Source: Sipunculus nudus (lineage: Eukaryota > Annelida > Sipuncula > Golfingiida > Sipunculidae). From it: 64,000 nucleotides of DNA. Positions 42,401-54,400 of this stretch are shown piece by piece. The translations under genes and the position numbers were made by a program. How positions within the stretch are numbered: position 1 is the stretch's first letter; each line of letters starts with the position of its first letter. The notes beneath the pieces are model-generated. The model was given only the letters and a program-made list of their open reading frames with translations, was not told the origin of the DNA and searched no databases. The stretch lies in assembly GCA_026874595.1 (NCBI GenBank), contig CM049306.1, positions 84,286,142-84,350,141 on the forward strand. Direction: 5' to 3'.

Positions 42401-45400
42401 ATCCAATTTATCAGAAATAAAATATTCAGTTATATATATCTCAAATATATTTTATATAATAATAGATATCATAACCTGAAACCTTTTGACATTTTAAAAA
42501 AGGAGCTTCTGATACATTTTAAATTTATCACATCAGCTGACATTTCACAGTATCTGCCTAAAGCTCATACACTGTTTCTCATGTACATATTTTATATTCT
42601 GAAAAGGCAAATGTTTATTATTAGGTTTAGCCATTGATTCAACAGGTTTTATTCAAAGTTTTAAGGTGTAGAAGAATGGCTTTACAAGGGTTAATTTCAC
42701 AATCAGTCTTTCTTCAGAATATTCATACTTGTCACTTATCCATATATACCTTCCCTACATCATTGCTTTACATGGTAAATTTCAAATCCATTTGTAGGCA
42801 TGCTGAACTTTTTTACTGTGTTACTCAATATCTGTATGTTTTACTTAAAAATAGAAACTTCAGTATGATGAGGTCCAACAGCAGAGCATCCCACAGATTG
42901 ATACAGAGGATGAAGGTGCCGCTGCTGCAGCTGGAGAAAACAAGAACACCGAAGGCAAGACAGGTGAGGGGGTGACTGTAGCTCCCATGGTGGTGCAGAC
43001 TACCAGGAAGAAGTTTACAGTGAGCCCTGTAGTTGAACACATCAAGCCATCTGAGGAAGGCTCAGAAAGCCGCCCACGGTCAGCGTCAACATCCAGACAG
43101 ACCAGCGTGGAACCAGAGAAGCAGGCAAGGCAGGGCAAAGAGGATGCTCAGGTGGCTGAAGGAGCAAGTGAAGGGTCTGCCAAAGGAAAGAAAGGTGGCA
43201 TGGACTTTGAGAACTTGAAACATCAACTTGGCCAGTTGACTGGAACACAAGCCCAGCTGGGTAATGCTTCAGGTAAATACTGTGTATTTCCCTCTCATTT
43301 GAATTATCATACTACAGGATACTGCAGTGATTCATATTATTTTTATTTTGGTATATAGACATATTCCCCCACAAAAATAGCCAATCAAACAACCCATTCC
43401 CTTCATTGTTAGTAGATTTTACAGAAACTGCTTGAGTATCTTGTATTCAATGTTTGTTGCAGAAAGCACCTCTGGATGAAATATCTGAGGATTAAGTTGT
43501 TATATATGTATGGAATAAAAACATTTAATGGAAAAAAGATTATCTTCAGTATATGCATCAACGTATGATATTCAGTGTATTTTTTTCATGTAGGTATTTT
43601 AACCTATTCATTTTAACTTAGTTAGAATGAAACTTCTGATATACCTGACTCATCACTTCATACAGTCACAGAATAAAAGAACTTATTAAAAGAGTAGTTT
43701 CATACCAGATTGCCATATTCTCTTCAGTGCCTGCTACACCCAGTGGTCTTGGTGGTAGACAACCCAGTGTGGGTGGTATCCATGAAAGTGAGCTTCCTTC
43801 TCAGAATACACTAACAGGACAGCCAAGGCATGGAGGAACCACACCTGTCAATGTCACCAGTGACTCTCCAACTCAGGTACTTTTTTCACCTATGCAGCAC
43901 TGAGATCCTTTTGGTTGCTCAATTGACCTGTCCACCACAGCCCAAATGCTCCGCCCTCTTGTCTTATTATTATAATGAGCCCCCAAAACGCTCCTACAAA
44001 TATGGACTTCCATGCCCATGGTAGCGAGAGGTGATTATAACATAATAATGACGTCACAAAGGGCGATGGCGCATGATGTTGTATTGACTGACATCATCAA
44101 CTGGTATTACCTGACCATTGTTTACTATATTGCAGTCAGATATGAACTGTGTTGTAATATATATTGGATTATTTGTCCCATATGAATTATGTGCCAGGTA
44201 AGACATTATTATTCACTCGATAGTCAGAGGAATGGCTCCCGCAACCTATAGCCTAGAAACTTTTTATACTGTCTCCTTCGTATAATTAAATATCCCGGAA
44301 AACATGCTGACATGGGTACTGGTAGTATTTACAGACTACACGTGTTCTGTTTGACAGAGCTCTGTCAAATTATGCAAAATTTTGTTTTTGTCAGACGATT
44401 GACGCTTTACAATGTTTAAGGTTACCTGATTGGTTTCTCCTAAGTCCCGTGCTTATGTTTATGCATTGAATGAATATGCGATTAAGGTCGCATAGAGTTC
44501 ATGGACAGGTCAGTTGGCTGATTCAAAGTATGCCATTTAGCTAGCCGTTAACATGTTATGATCTGTATATATGACAATGCTAGGCAATAGGTCTCTTCAA
44601 TTCAGGTTTAACAAGCAGTCTTTGGAATAAGAACAAACCAAATTGTCCAAGTTGAATCATTAGTTTAATTGATTCACATTTGAATTTTACAGATCCATAA
44701 TGCTGTTTTTTTTTCTGCTTTAACATATATTGAAATGTCCTTTTTCTTGCAGGCTGGCCTGATACAGCCTGTCACTGATGCAAGTGCTGTTCAGAAACAG
44801 AATATGGAACAGTCTGGAGTGGAGACAAGTACGCAGCCAAAACTGGTAGATACAAGTGTCAGCTCGCCTGGTTCACCCCAGAAGAGACCTACAAACTTTC
44901 CCAGTGAGGGCGTGTCCCAGGCGCTCCCTGCTAATGCTGGTCAACATCAGCATTCAATGTCTGCATCATCATCCCAAACAAATCTGGCCAACCAGGGGAT
45001 GGTGGCCTCAACTGGAAATGTGATAGGAACTGGAGCTGCTGCCCTGAGTGGCCCACCAGCAGGTCAGCAGCAAGGGTTACCAGCAGCCTCAGTTCTGCTG
45101 CCACAGCAGCCACAAGGAGCTGTATGGTCAGCTCAGCAAGCACATCCCGAGATTCCACAGCAACCAGCTCAGCCTGTCCCAGCCACCCAACCAGTTCCAG
45201 CTGTTACCCAGCCTGTTACAGCATATATGCAGCCCCAGCATGCACAACCTGTGCTTCCATCACAAGTTGCTCCCCAACCTCAACCTACAGAGGGACAAGT
45301 GGCTCAAGCTGATGTGTCAGGAATGATATCAGGTGAAGTACAACTACAGCAACCAGCAGTGCAATGGGCTGCTCAAAGGTCTACCTCCCAGTCTACGCCT

Positions 45401-48400
45401 CAGATCCCCCAGGGAGAGGGTTACCCTGCAGGGGTAGTTGTTCCTCAGGTTCTGAACACAGGTGTGGCTGGTGTAGCTGTTCCTGGCGTCAGAGGAGTCA
45501 CACCTACTGATCAGCAGTCATTCGTGACAATGAGTGGAAGCTTCCCTGGTACCCCCCTGTCAGCACTGAAGCAGGTGACCCCTGTAGAACAAGCTGGAGC
45601 AGTCCCCAGACCCAAGAGGCCTGACATGCAAAACAAACTGGCAGAACTGGAGCAAGCTCTGATGAAGCTCCATAGTTCCCATGTGCAAAAGAAAGATAAA
45701 ACCCCAGGTCAATCACAACCCAACACACAGGTGGTGACACCTACCCAACCAGGAGCCAGCAGCTCTATGATGGCTTTCCATACAGGTCAACACCATGTAC
45801 CTCCGTATCCGGGGTTACCACTGATGCCAATGCAGGTACCGGGTGGCATCTTTATCCCTACAGTTACTCCTCAGCAAATGTACTCAGTCTACCCATACCA
45901 CATGATGGGGAGCAACAGCCAGGCTGGAGCTTTGCCACAGTTTAGAGGGATGTCAAATGCCACCAGACTTTGGTATGGCACTCCAGGTGCTGGTAATGTG
46001 GTGATGCCTCAGGTTATAGGTGCCAATATGCCAGGTGTGATCGATAGTCCAGGGGAATCAATGCCACCAGGAACTTCAGCAACTGTTCCCCCAGCAGCCC
46101 CAAGCATCGCATCAGTCAGTGCTCCAAGCACACCAGCAGAGTCGCTGATCAGCACAGCAGAGACAGTTAATGAAGGAACACAGACATTCCCCATGGATGA
46201 TCAGGCATCAAACTATAGTCAGAACGACGAGAAACTTTCAAGACAGGCCAGCTTAGAGCATGATGTCTCACAAGATAGTGATTTGGTCACTGTTATTGAG
46301 ACACATACACCTTTAGCAGAAAGTTTAGAAAGCAGCAAAGAAAGTGAAAAGGACCTCTTAGGTGATTCTCCAGTTGAGGCCACAGAGCCAGAAATACAGA
46401 AAAATAGGTTCTCTGTAACCAAAATCAAGGAAGATATCTCTAAAACAGACTATTTATCTGAAGATAAAGAAAAAAGAAAAGACAAGGGAGGTTCTGAGGC
46501 ACAAAATTCTTCAGCTGCAGAGGATAAAGCAGAAGTAACCCCTGTTGTAAAGAAGAAAGGACGCTTTATAGTGACCAGTGTAGTGGAGTCCAAAGTACGA
46601 ATGAATGGGGGAGAAGCAGACGATGGAGGAAATACAGATTCCGACACAAAGACTGTAGAGTCTCCAGACACCACATTGACCATAGAGACGCCAGACTCTT
46701 TAGACAAATCTGTGTTTGATTGTGAGACCTGTGATCCTGCAAATTCTGCTTCCCTTGGGTATAATAAGTTAACTAATGCTGTAAATACTGCTTCCTCACC
46801 TTGCCCTGTCCCGTCTGTGTATACCACCACCAGTGACTCCATCAGTCATCCCCAGCCTCCGGTGTCTGGTGTTGCTGCACTTGGATCATCAGAAGTGACC
46901 CCTCTTGGGGCCAGATTGCCTTCTGTGGGGTTTGCACCAGCTCCTGTGGGTTCCATTGCAACTGAATCATCTGTAGATAATGTAAGTAGTGCAAATGAAA
47001 ATCATAACCCATCAAATATAAATAGCAAGAATACAATTCTCAGAACCCAAGGCTCAGCATGGCCTCATACAAATTCTGGTAAATCAAGTCCTGTTGCTTT
47101 ACCTGTGGAAATTTATGATTTTATGGTTGATTCACCACCTGAGGTTAGCAGTCGTGATCCTGATGTAAACCTCAGAAATCTAATTCCTGAATATGAACAG
47201 CCTGTCAGACTGCACAGAGTTAAAAGTTCACCTATTATTAATAAAAATGAGAGGGTCTGCACTGGAAGAAGGGCTCGATCGAACTCCTTCAGTAAAGTTG
47301 TGCAAGAAAATAGCAACTCCAATAAAATAGCTACCAATAGAGTGAGAAAGATATCTGTTTCTGCTAATCAGAAATATGGGACTTGCCATGCTGGGCTTGG
47401 GCTGGGTGGTTACCTGGTGCCAGGCCAAAGAATTCCAGAGGATAAAAAAGCTGCCAAGCACTTTGCTGACGACAGACCTAGCTACAGTGATACTAGGCAG
47501 CCAGATGTAAGTGGTACCTGTAGTCACATGTTCTAATAATTTAGATATATGTTCCATAACTTTAGTTCTTCTGCAGTATACGTTTACAAGGCAGGTCTTG
47601 TTTAATTTCTTTATTAACAGGGCAAAATGCACACTGAATGTTATTGGCATTATATATGTTCGCTGCCATTAATATGCCATCATTGATCTAAGTTTTACTC
47701 CTTAACCTGTGAACCTTCATCGTTGTGTGGTATTTCATCATTTAATGAGTTTTTTCTTCAAAAGTCTGAAAGACCACCTGTCTAGTAAGACTACCTGTCT
47801 ATTAAGACTATCTTTAAGTGAACTGAAAGCATCCACATTGGTTATTACTTACCTGTCTGATAAGACTGCCTGTGAATTAAGATCACTTTTGACCTGTCCT
47901 GTGGGTGGTCTTTTTACACAAGATTCAGTGTACTTTAAAAATTGCAAACATGGAAAATCAATCACTCCTAATACACAGACATCTTGTATATCAGACAGGT
48001 AACAAAATGTGGTTCATGTCCTCCTATATCTCCATTTGCCATTCAGAGTTTGATGAAACTTCAATGAATTTTTCTGAACTATTAAGTCATAATGGTCATT
48101 CCAAAATAGCTAACTACTGAAAAATTAGTAGACTTAGATCTGAAGGTATTTATCTTTTGTTATAATTCTATACAGACATTGCTATGAAAATTAATGATCA
48201 AATTGCAATTTATTTCATTTAAGAACTAGAATAATTCTATTTTTTTCCAGTATTATCATGTTCAAAATGTTGGCAGGTGAGCATTTTGTATTAAAATTAG
48301 TGACAGGTGGGTTTCCATGAAAGTCAGAATCATTATTTTGTGCCTGTGGAATCTGTAATCAGCATGAGATTCAAATTTGCATTATTACAATTTAACACAG

Positions 48401-51400
48401 TATATTTGTATCCGCCAAAACGAAGTTTTGCGGATACCATGTTTTTGACCGGGTTCCGCCTCCGCCGCCGCCGCGTTCGTTTCCGGAGAACTCCTCTGAG
48501 ACTACTGGACAGATTTTTTCGAAACTTACACAAATTATCGGGTCACATGTGAACTGGTGCCTAACCAAGTGACCTTGACCTCTGACCTTTCGTCTCTGCC
48601 CAGCGTCCGTTTGTGCGTCTGTTTCCACACATAAACCTATATATCTCAGGAACCGTTTGACCGATCCGGAAAAATTTTTTACACAAATGTAGCCCTGGGA
48701 TAGCTTTATAAAATACACAACAAAAGGTGGCGCCACCTGCAACCATGTTTGCACAGTGTCCATCTGTTCATCTGCCTGGGGTTAAAATCACTCATATCTC
48801 TGCAGTGGTTTGACTAATTCACCTAAAATTCGGCATGCGTATACATCCTAGATAGCTTTCTCGATTTTATGACAGGTGGCGCCACCTACATTCACCTTAC
48901 CGCTCCACACATAAACCCATATATCTCGGGAACCGTTTGACCGATCCGGAAAAAAATTTTACACAAATGTAGCCCTGGGATAGCTTTATAACATACACAA
49001 CAAAAGGTGGCGCCACCTGCAACCATGTTTGCACAGTGTCCATCTGTTCATCTGCCAGTTGTTAAAATCACTCATATCTCTGCAGTGGTTTGACTAATTC
49101 ACCTAAAATTCGGCATGCATATACATCCTAGATAGCTTTCTTGATTTTAGGACAGGTGGCGCCACCTACATTCACGTTAACGCTCCACACATAAACCCAT
49201 ATATCTCTGGAACCGTTTGACCGATCCGGAAAAATTTTTTACACAAATGTAGCCCTGGGATAGCTTTATAACATACACAACAAAAGGTGGCGCCACCTGC
49301 AACCATGTTTGCACAGTGTCCATTTGTTCATCTGCCTGGGTTTAAAATCACTCATATCTCTGCAGTGGTTTGACTAATTCACCTAAAAGTTGGCATGCAT
49401 ATACATCATAGATAGCTTTCTTGATTTTATGACAGGTGGCGCCACATACATTCACATTAACGCTCCACACATAAACCCATATATCTCGGGAACCATTTGA
49501 CTGATCCGGAAAAAATGTTTACACAAATGTAGCCCTGGGATAGCTTTATAACATACACAACAAAAGGTGGCGCCACCTGCAACCATGTTTGCACAGTGTC
49601 CATTTGTTAATCTGCCTTTGGTTAAAATCAATCATATCCCTGCAGTGGTTTGACCAAATTACCTGAAATTCAGCATGCTTATACATCCCGCATAGCTTTC
49701 TTGATTTTATGACAGGTGGCGCCATTTACGTTCACGTTCACGCTGTAGACATCCATGCTTATATCTCCGGACTCATTCAACCAATCAGGAAAATTTTTTT
49801 ACACAAATGTAGCCCTTGGATAGCTTTATAACATGAACAAAATGATGGCGCCACCTGCAGCCATTTTGGCACAGCGTCCATCTGTTTGTCTGCTGTGGGA
49901 TAAAATTACTCATATCTCTGCAGTGGTTTGACTTTTCCACATGAAAATTTGCATGTGTATATATCTTGGATAGTTTCTCATTCAAATAACAGGTGGCGCC
50001 ACCTACAATCATGTTTATGTGGCAGAGATCCATTCTAATATTTAACACATGTAACTCTATATCCCCTTGCCACTCAATCCATGCCTCACTTCACCCGTCC
50101 TTCTCTGATTTTGGCGGATATACGTAGTCGCTTGTCGACTACCCGTATTCTAATTTTCATATGGACATAACAGTAGACAGATATTAGAAGTATTTGAATT
50201 GTTGATTGCCAGTTATTGATTTTGTAGGTGACAAAACCTGTGGACAGTATAGATGTTATGATGCAGATGGACACAGATTACCAGCATTTACTGAGCAAGT
50301 AAGTATACTACATATACTTGTAGGCCATCCCATATTTCTATTGCTCAGCTGTTCACATTGGAAAAGATTTCTACAGAAGAATATTGAATGTAGGAGGACA
50401 TGTTTATGTTGACTTATTTGGGGACCTGAATTTATCATAGATGGTAACAGGGATGAGACTGCAGAACTTGAAAAAAAATCCAGTGCTGCTTGGGTTACAT
50501 GGTGGCGATGGCAGCTGACGGACATACCCTGCTCCTTCCAGAAACCTAACACCCCTCCTTCCCCTATAAAAATAAATTATTTCAGATCTGCAACAACCTC
50601 AAAAATGATATTTTTTGTCTAAAAATGTCAGAAATCCGCCAATAGTTAGAAAAATCTCATCTATGGGGTAAAGGTATTGTTCCAGAGATAACCCTATTGG
50701 ATTTTTGTGCTGATCCAAATAAAGGGCAGATCCAGTATGGGGCTCCAGATGAAAGGGGTCAATAAATGGCCGATCCAGTAAGGGGATTCAAGATAAAAGG
50801 GGGATCCAGTAAAGCTTATCCAGTCAGGTGGTCCAAGTAAACGGCAGATCCAGTAGAGGGATCCAAAAAAAGGGCAGAACCAGTAGGACGGTCCAGATAA
50901 AGGCTGGGTGGGTGGGGGGATCCAGTAAGGCTGTTCAAGATGAAGGGAGATCCAGATAAGAAGGGATCCAGTTGGGGGAACCAGATAAAGGGGGGATACT
51001 GTAGGGGAATCCAGAATAAGGGTGGATTCAGTAGGGCTGATCTATATAAAGGGCTGATCCATTGGGACTGATCCAGATAAAGAGAGTATCCTGTAGGAGA
51101 TTCCACATGTAGGGGGGATCCAGTATTGCTGATCTGTTTAAAGGGCAGATCCAGTATGGCTTATCCAGAAAAAGGGCTGATCCAGTAGGGTGGTCCAGAA
51201 ATTGAGGGATCCAGAAATAGGGAGATCCTGTTGGGGGATCCAGTAAGGCAGATCCAACTAAAGGGCAGATCCAGTAAGGCTGATGCAGATAAAGTGAGAA
51301 TCCTGTAGGGCTGATCCATATAAAGGGAATATCCTGTAGGGGGATTCCAGATAAAGGGGGATCTAGTATGGCTGATCCATTTACAGGGCAGATCCAGTAG

Positions 51401-54400
51401 GGCTAATCAAGATAAAGGGCAGATCCAGTCGGAGGGCCAGATAAAGGGGGATCCTAGGGAGATCCAGATAGGGGATCCAGTAAGGCTGATCGAGGTTAAG
51501 GGCAGATCAAGCAAGGCTATTGCAGATAAAGGGAGAATCCAGAAGGGCTGATCAGTATAAAAGGCTGATCCTGTTTGGATGATCAAGATTTAGGGGCAGA
51601 TCCAGTAGGGAGGACCCAGATAAAGGGCAGATTCAGTATGGGGATTCAGATAAAAGACAGATCCAGATAAAGGGCTGATCATGTGGGGGGGGGGGTCCAG
51701 ATAAGAGACTGATGCAGATCCAGTAGGGCTGATGCAGATCCAGGAGTGCTGATAAATATAAAGGGCTTATCCAGTAGGGGGTGTCCAGATTAAAGAGAGA
51801 TCAAGTATTGCTTATTCAAATAAAGGGCAATATAGTAAGGCTGATCTCGCTAAAGGGCTGATCCAGTAGGGCTGCTGCAGATCCAGTAGGGCTGATGCAG
51901 ATAAAAGGTAGAAACCAGTAGGATTGATCCATATAAAGGGCTTATCCAGTAGGGGGTGTCTAGATCAAGGGGGAATCCAGTATTGCTGATCCAGATAAAG
52001 GGCAAATCCAGTAAGGCTGATCCAGGTAAAGGGCAGATCCAGTAGGGCTGAGGCAGATAAAGGACTTATCCAGTAGGGGTGGTCCAGGTGAAGGGCAGAT
52101 ATACAGTAGGGGGCTGAAGATAAAGGGGGTCCAGATAAAGGTTCAGGTCAAGATGAGGGGGAACCAGAAGGGCAGATCCAAATAAAAGGTGGATCCAGTA
52201 GAGGGATCCAGATAAAAGGCTGATGCAGCAGGGCTGATCTAGATAAAGGGGGTCTCCTTTAGGTGGGTTGCAGAAAAACCAAGAGATGACTGATTCATAT
52301 TATTGGCTGATTCATTAGGACCCCTGCTAGGGTGATCCAGTTAAAGAGCAGATCAAGTAGGCGGATCCAGATAAAGGGCTGATCCAGTAGGGAGATCAAG
52401 ATAAAGGGGGTATTCTATAGGGGGATTCCAGATTAAGAGGGAATCGAGTTTGGCTGATCCATTTAAAGGGCAGATCCAGCAGTACTGATCCAGATAAAGG
52501 CCTGATCTAGTTGGGGCGTCCAGTAAGGGTAATCAGATTGAAGGGTAGATCCACTAGAGGGGATCCAGATAAAGGGCAGATTCAGTAGGGGGCTCCATAT
52601 AAAAGACCGATCCATATAAATAGCTGATCACTTTGGGGGATCCAGATCAGAGGCTGTACAGTAAGGCTGATCCAGGTAAAGGGCAGATCAAGAAGTGCTG
52701 ATGCAGATCAGTAGGGCTGATCCATATAAAGGGCTTATCCAGTAGGGACGTCCAGATAAAAGAGAGATCCAGTGTTGCTGATTCAGATAAAGGGCAAATC
52801 CAGTAAGGCTGATCCAGCTAAAGGGCTGATCCAGTAGGGCTGATGCACATGAAGGGAGAATCCATCAGGGCTGATCCATATAAAGGGCTTATCCAGTTGG
52901 GGGGGTTGTCTTGGTAAAGGGGGAATCCAGTATTGCTGATCCAGATAAAGGGCAACTCCAGTAAAGCTGATCCAGGTTAAGGGCAGATCCAGTAGGGCTG
53001 AGGCAGATAAAGGACTTATCAAGTAGGGGTGGTCCAGGTAAAAGGCAGATACAGAAGGGGGGCTGAAGATAAAGGGGGTCCAGATAAAGGTTCAGGTCAA
53101 GATGAAGGGGAACCAGAAGGGCAGATCCAAATAAAAGATGGATCCAGTTGAGGGATCCAGATAAAGGGCAGATCCAGTAAGGCTGATCCATATAAATACA
53201 GATATCCTGTAAAGGAGTTGCAGATAAAGGGGGGGATCCAGTATGGCTGATCCATTTAAAGGGCAGATCAAGTAGGGGGGTCCAGATAAAAGGGGATCCT
53301 GTAGGGTGATCCAGATAACGAGGGGATCCAATCCAGTAAGGCTGTTGCAGGTAAAGGGAGAATCCAGTAGGGCTGATCCATATAAAGATCGAGGTTAAGG
53401 CCAGATCCAGAAGGGAGATCCAGAGAATCAGCAGATCCCATAGGAAGTCCCAGAGAACAGGTGGTTCCAGTATTGGGGATCCAGATAAAGGGTGGATTCA
53501 GTAGGAAGGTTCCAGATAAAGGACAGATTGAAAAGGGCTGATCAAGATAAAGGAGATATCCTGTAGTGGGATTTCAGATAAAGGGTTCTAGTATGGGGAT
53601 AAAGGGGTTCTAGTTCTGATCCATTTAAAGGGCAGATTCAGTAGGGCTGATGCAGATAAAAGAGAGAATGCAGTAGGGCTGATCCATATAAAGGGCTGAT
53701 TCAATAGGGTCCCTTCTAGGGTGATCCAGGTGAAGAGAACATCCAGTAGGGGGATCCAGGTAAAGGGCTGATCCTGTAGGGAGATTCAGTAAAAGGGCAG
53801 ATTCAGTAGGGCTGATCCAGATAAAGGGAGTATCCTGTAGAGGGGTTGCAGTTAAAAGGGGGGATCCAGTAAGAATGATCGAGATTCAGGGGGGGGGGGG
53901 GGGGAGAGATCAAGTATTGCTGATCCAGGTATAGGACAGATCCAGTAGGGCTGATGCAGATAAAGGGAGAATCCAGTTGGTCTGATCCATATAAAGAGCT
54001 TATAGAGCAGGGCTGTTCCATATAAAGGGCTGATCCAGTAGGGGTGATCCAGGTAAAAGGGTTGATCCAGATAAGGTCAGATCCAGTCAGGGTTATCCAG
54101 ATACAGGGGGTTTCCAGTAAGGTTGAAGTTAACTGTGAACCATTCTGTTTACTTTGCATTGTTTTATAGACTGAAAAAAGTATTCTTGTGTTTCAGCTCA
54201 GCAGTTAAATATATTATCATTTGATCACAAAATTGAAAAGCCAATTAAGGTACTTCATTAAACCATATATTCCTATTATCCTGGGAAGTTAGGGGTTGAG
54301 GTGGGAAATAGGGTTCTTAATAAATGCCACTGACAAATTTAAGCTCAGCTCACTGTAAGTCAACTGACATATAGGAATGGCGCTTGTCCTCCGGTCGCCC

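Noticed and set aside
42634-42975. 113-codon frame overlapping exon J
   Set aside because: It is in a different register from the WNK frame and runs through the intron and acceptor; exon J has better splice and domain support.
46450-46842. 130-codon minus-strand frame over exon L
   Set aside because: It is a shadow of a Ser/Asp/Glu-rich coding strand, with no independent gene signals.
50816-54159. Series of minus-strand frames rich in Pro, Leu, Ile, Asp
   Set aside because: They are translations of the GATCCAG minisatellite; unit length and indels explain the open frames.
54196-54248. Possible exon after tgtgtttcag at 54195, before a gtactt at 54249
   Set aside because: All frames consistent with a WNK phase 2 entry meet stops (the required frame stops at about 54222), and the sequence borders the minisatellite.
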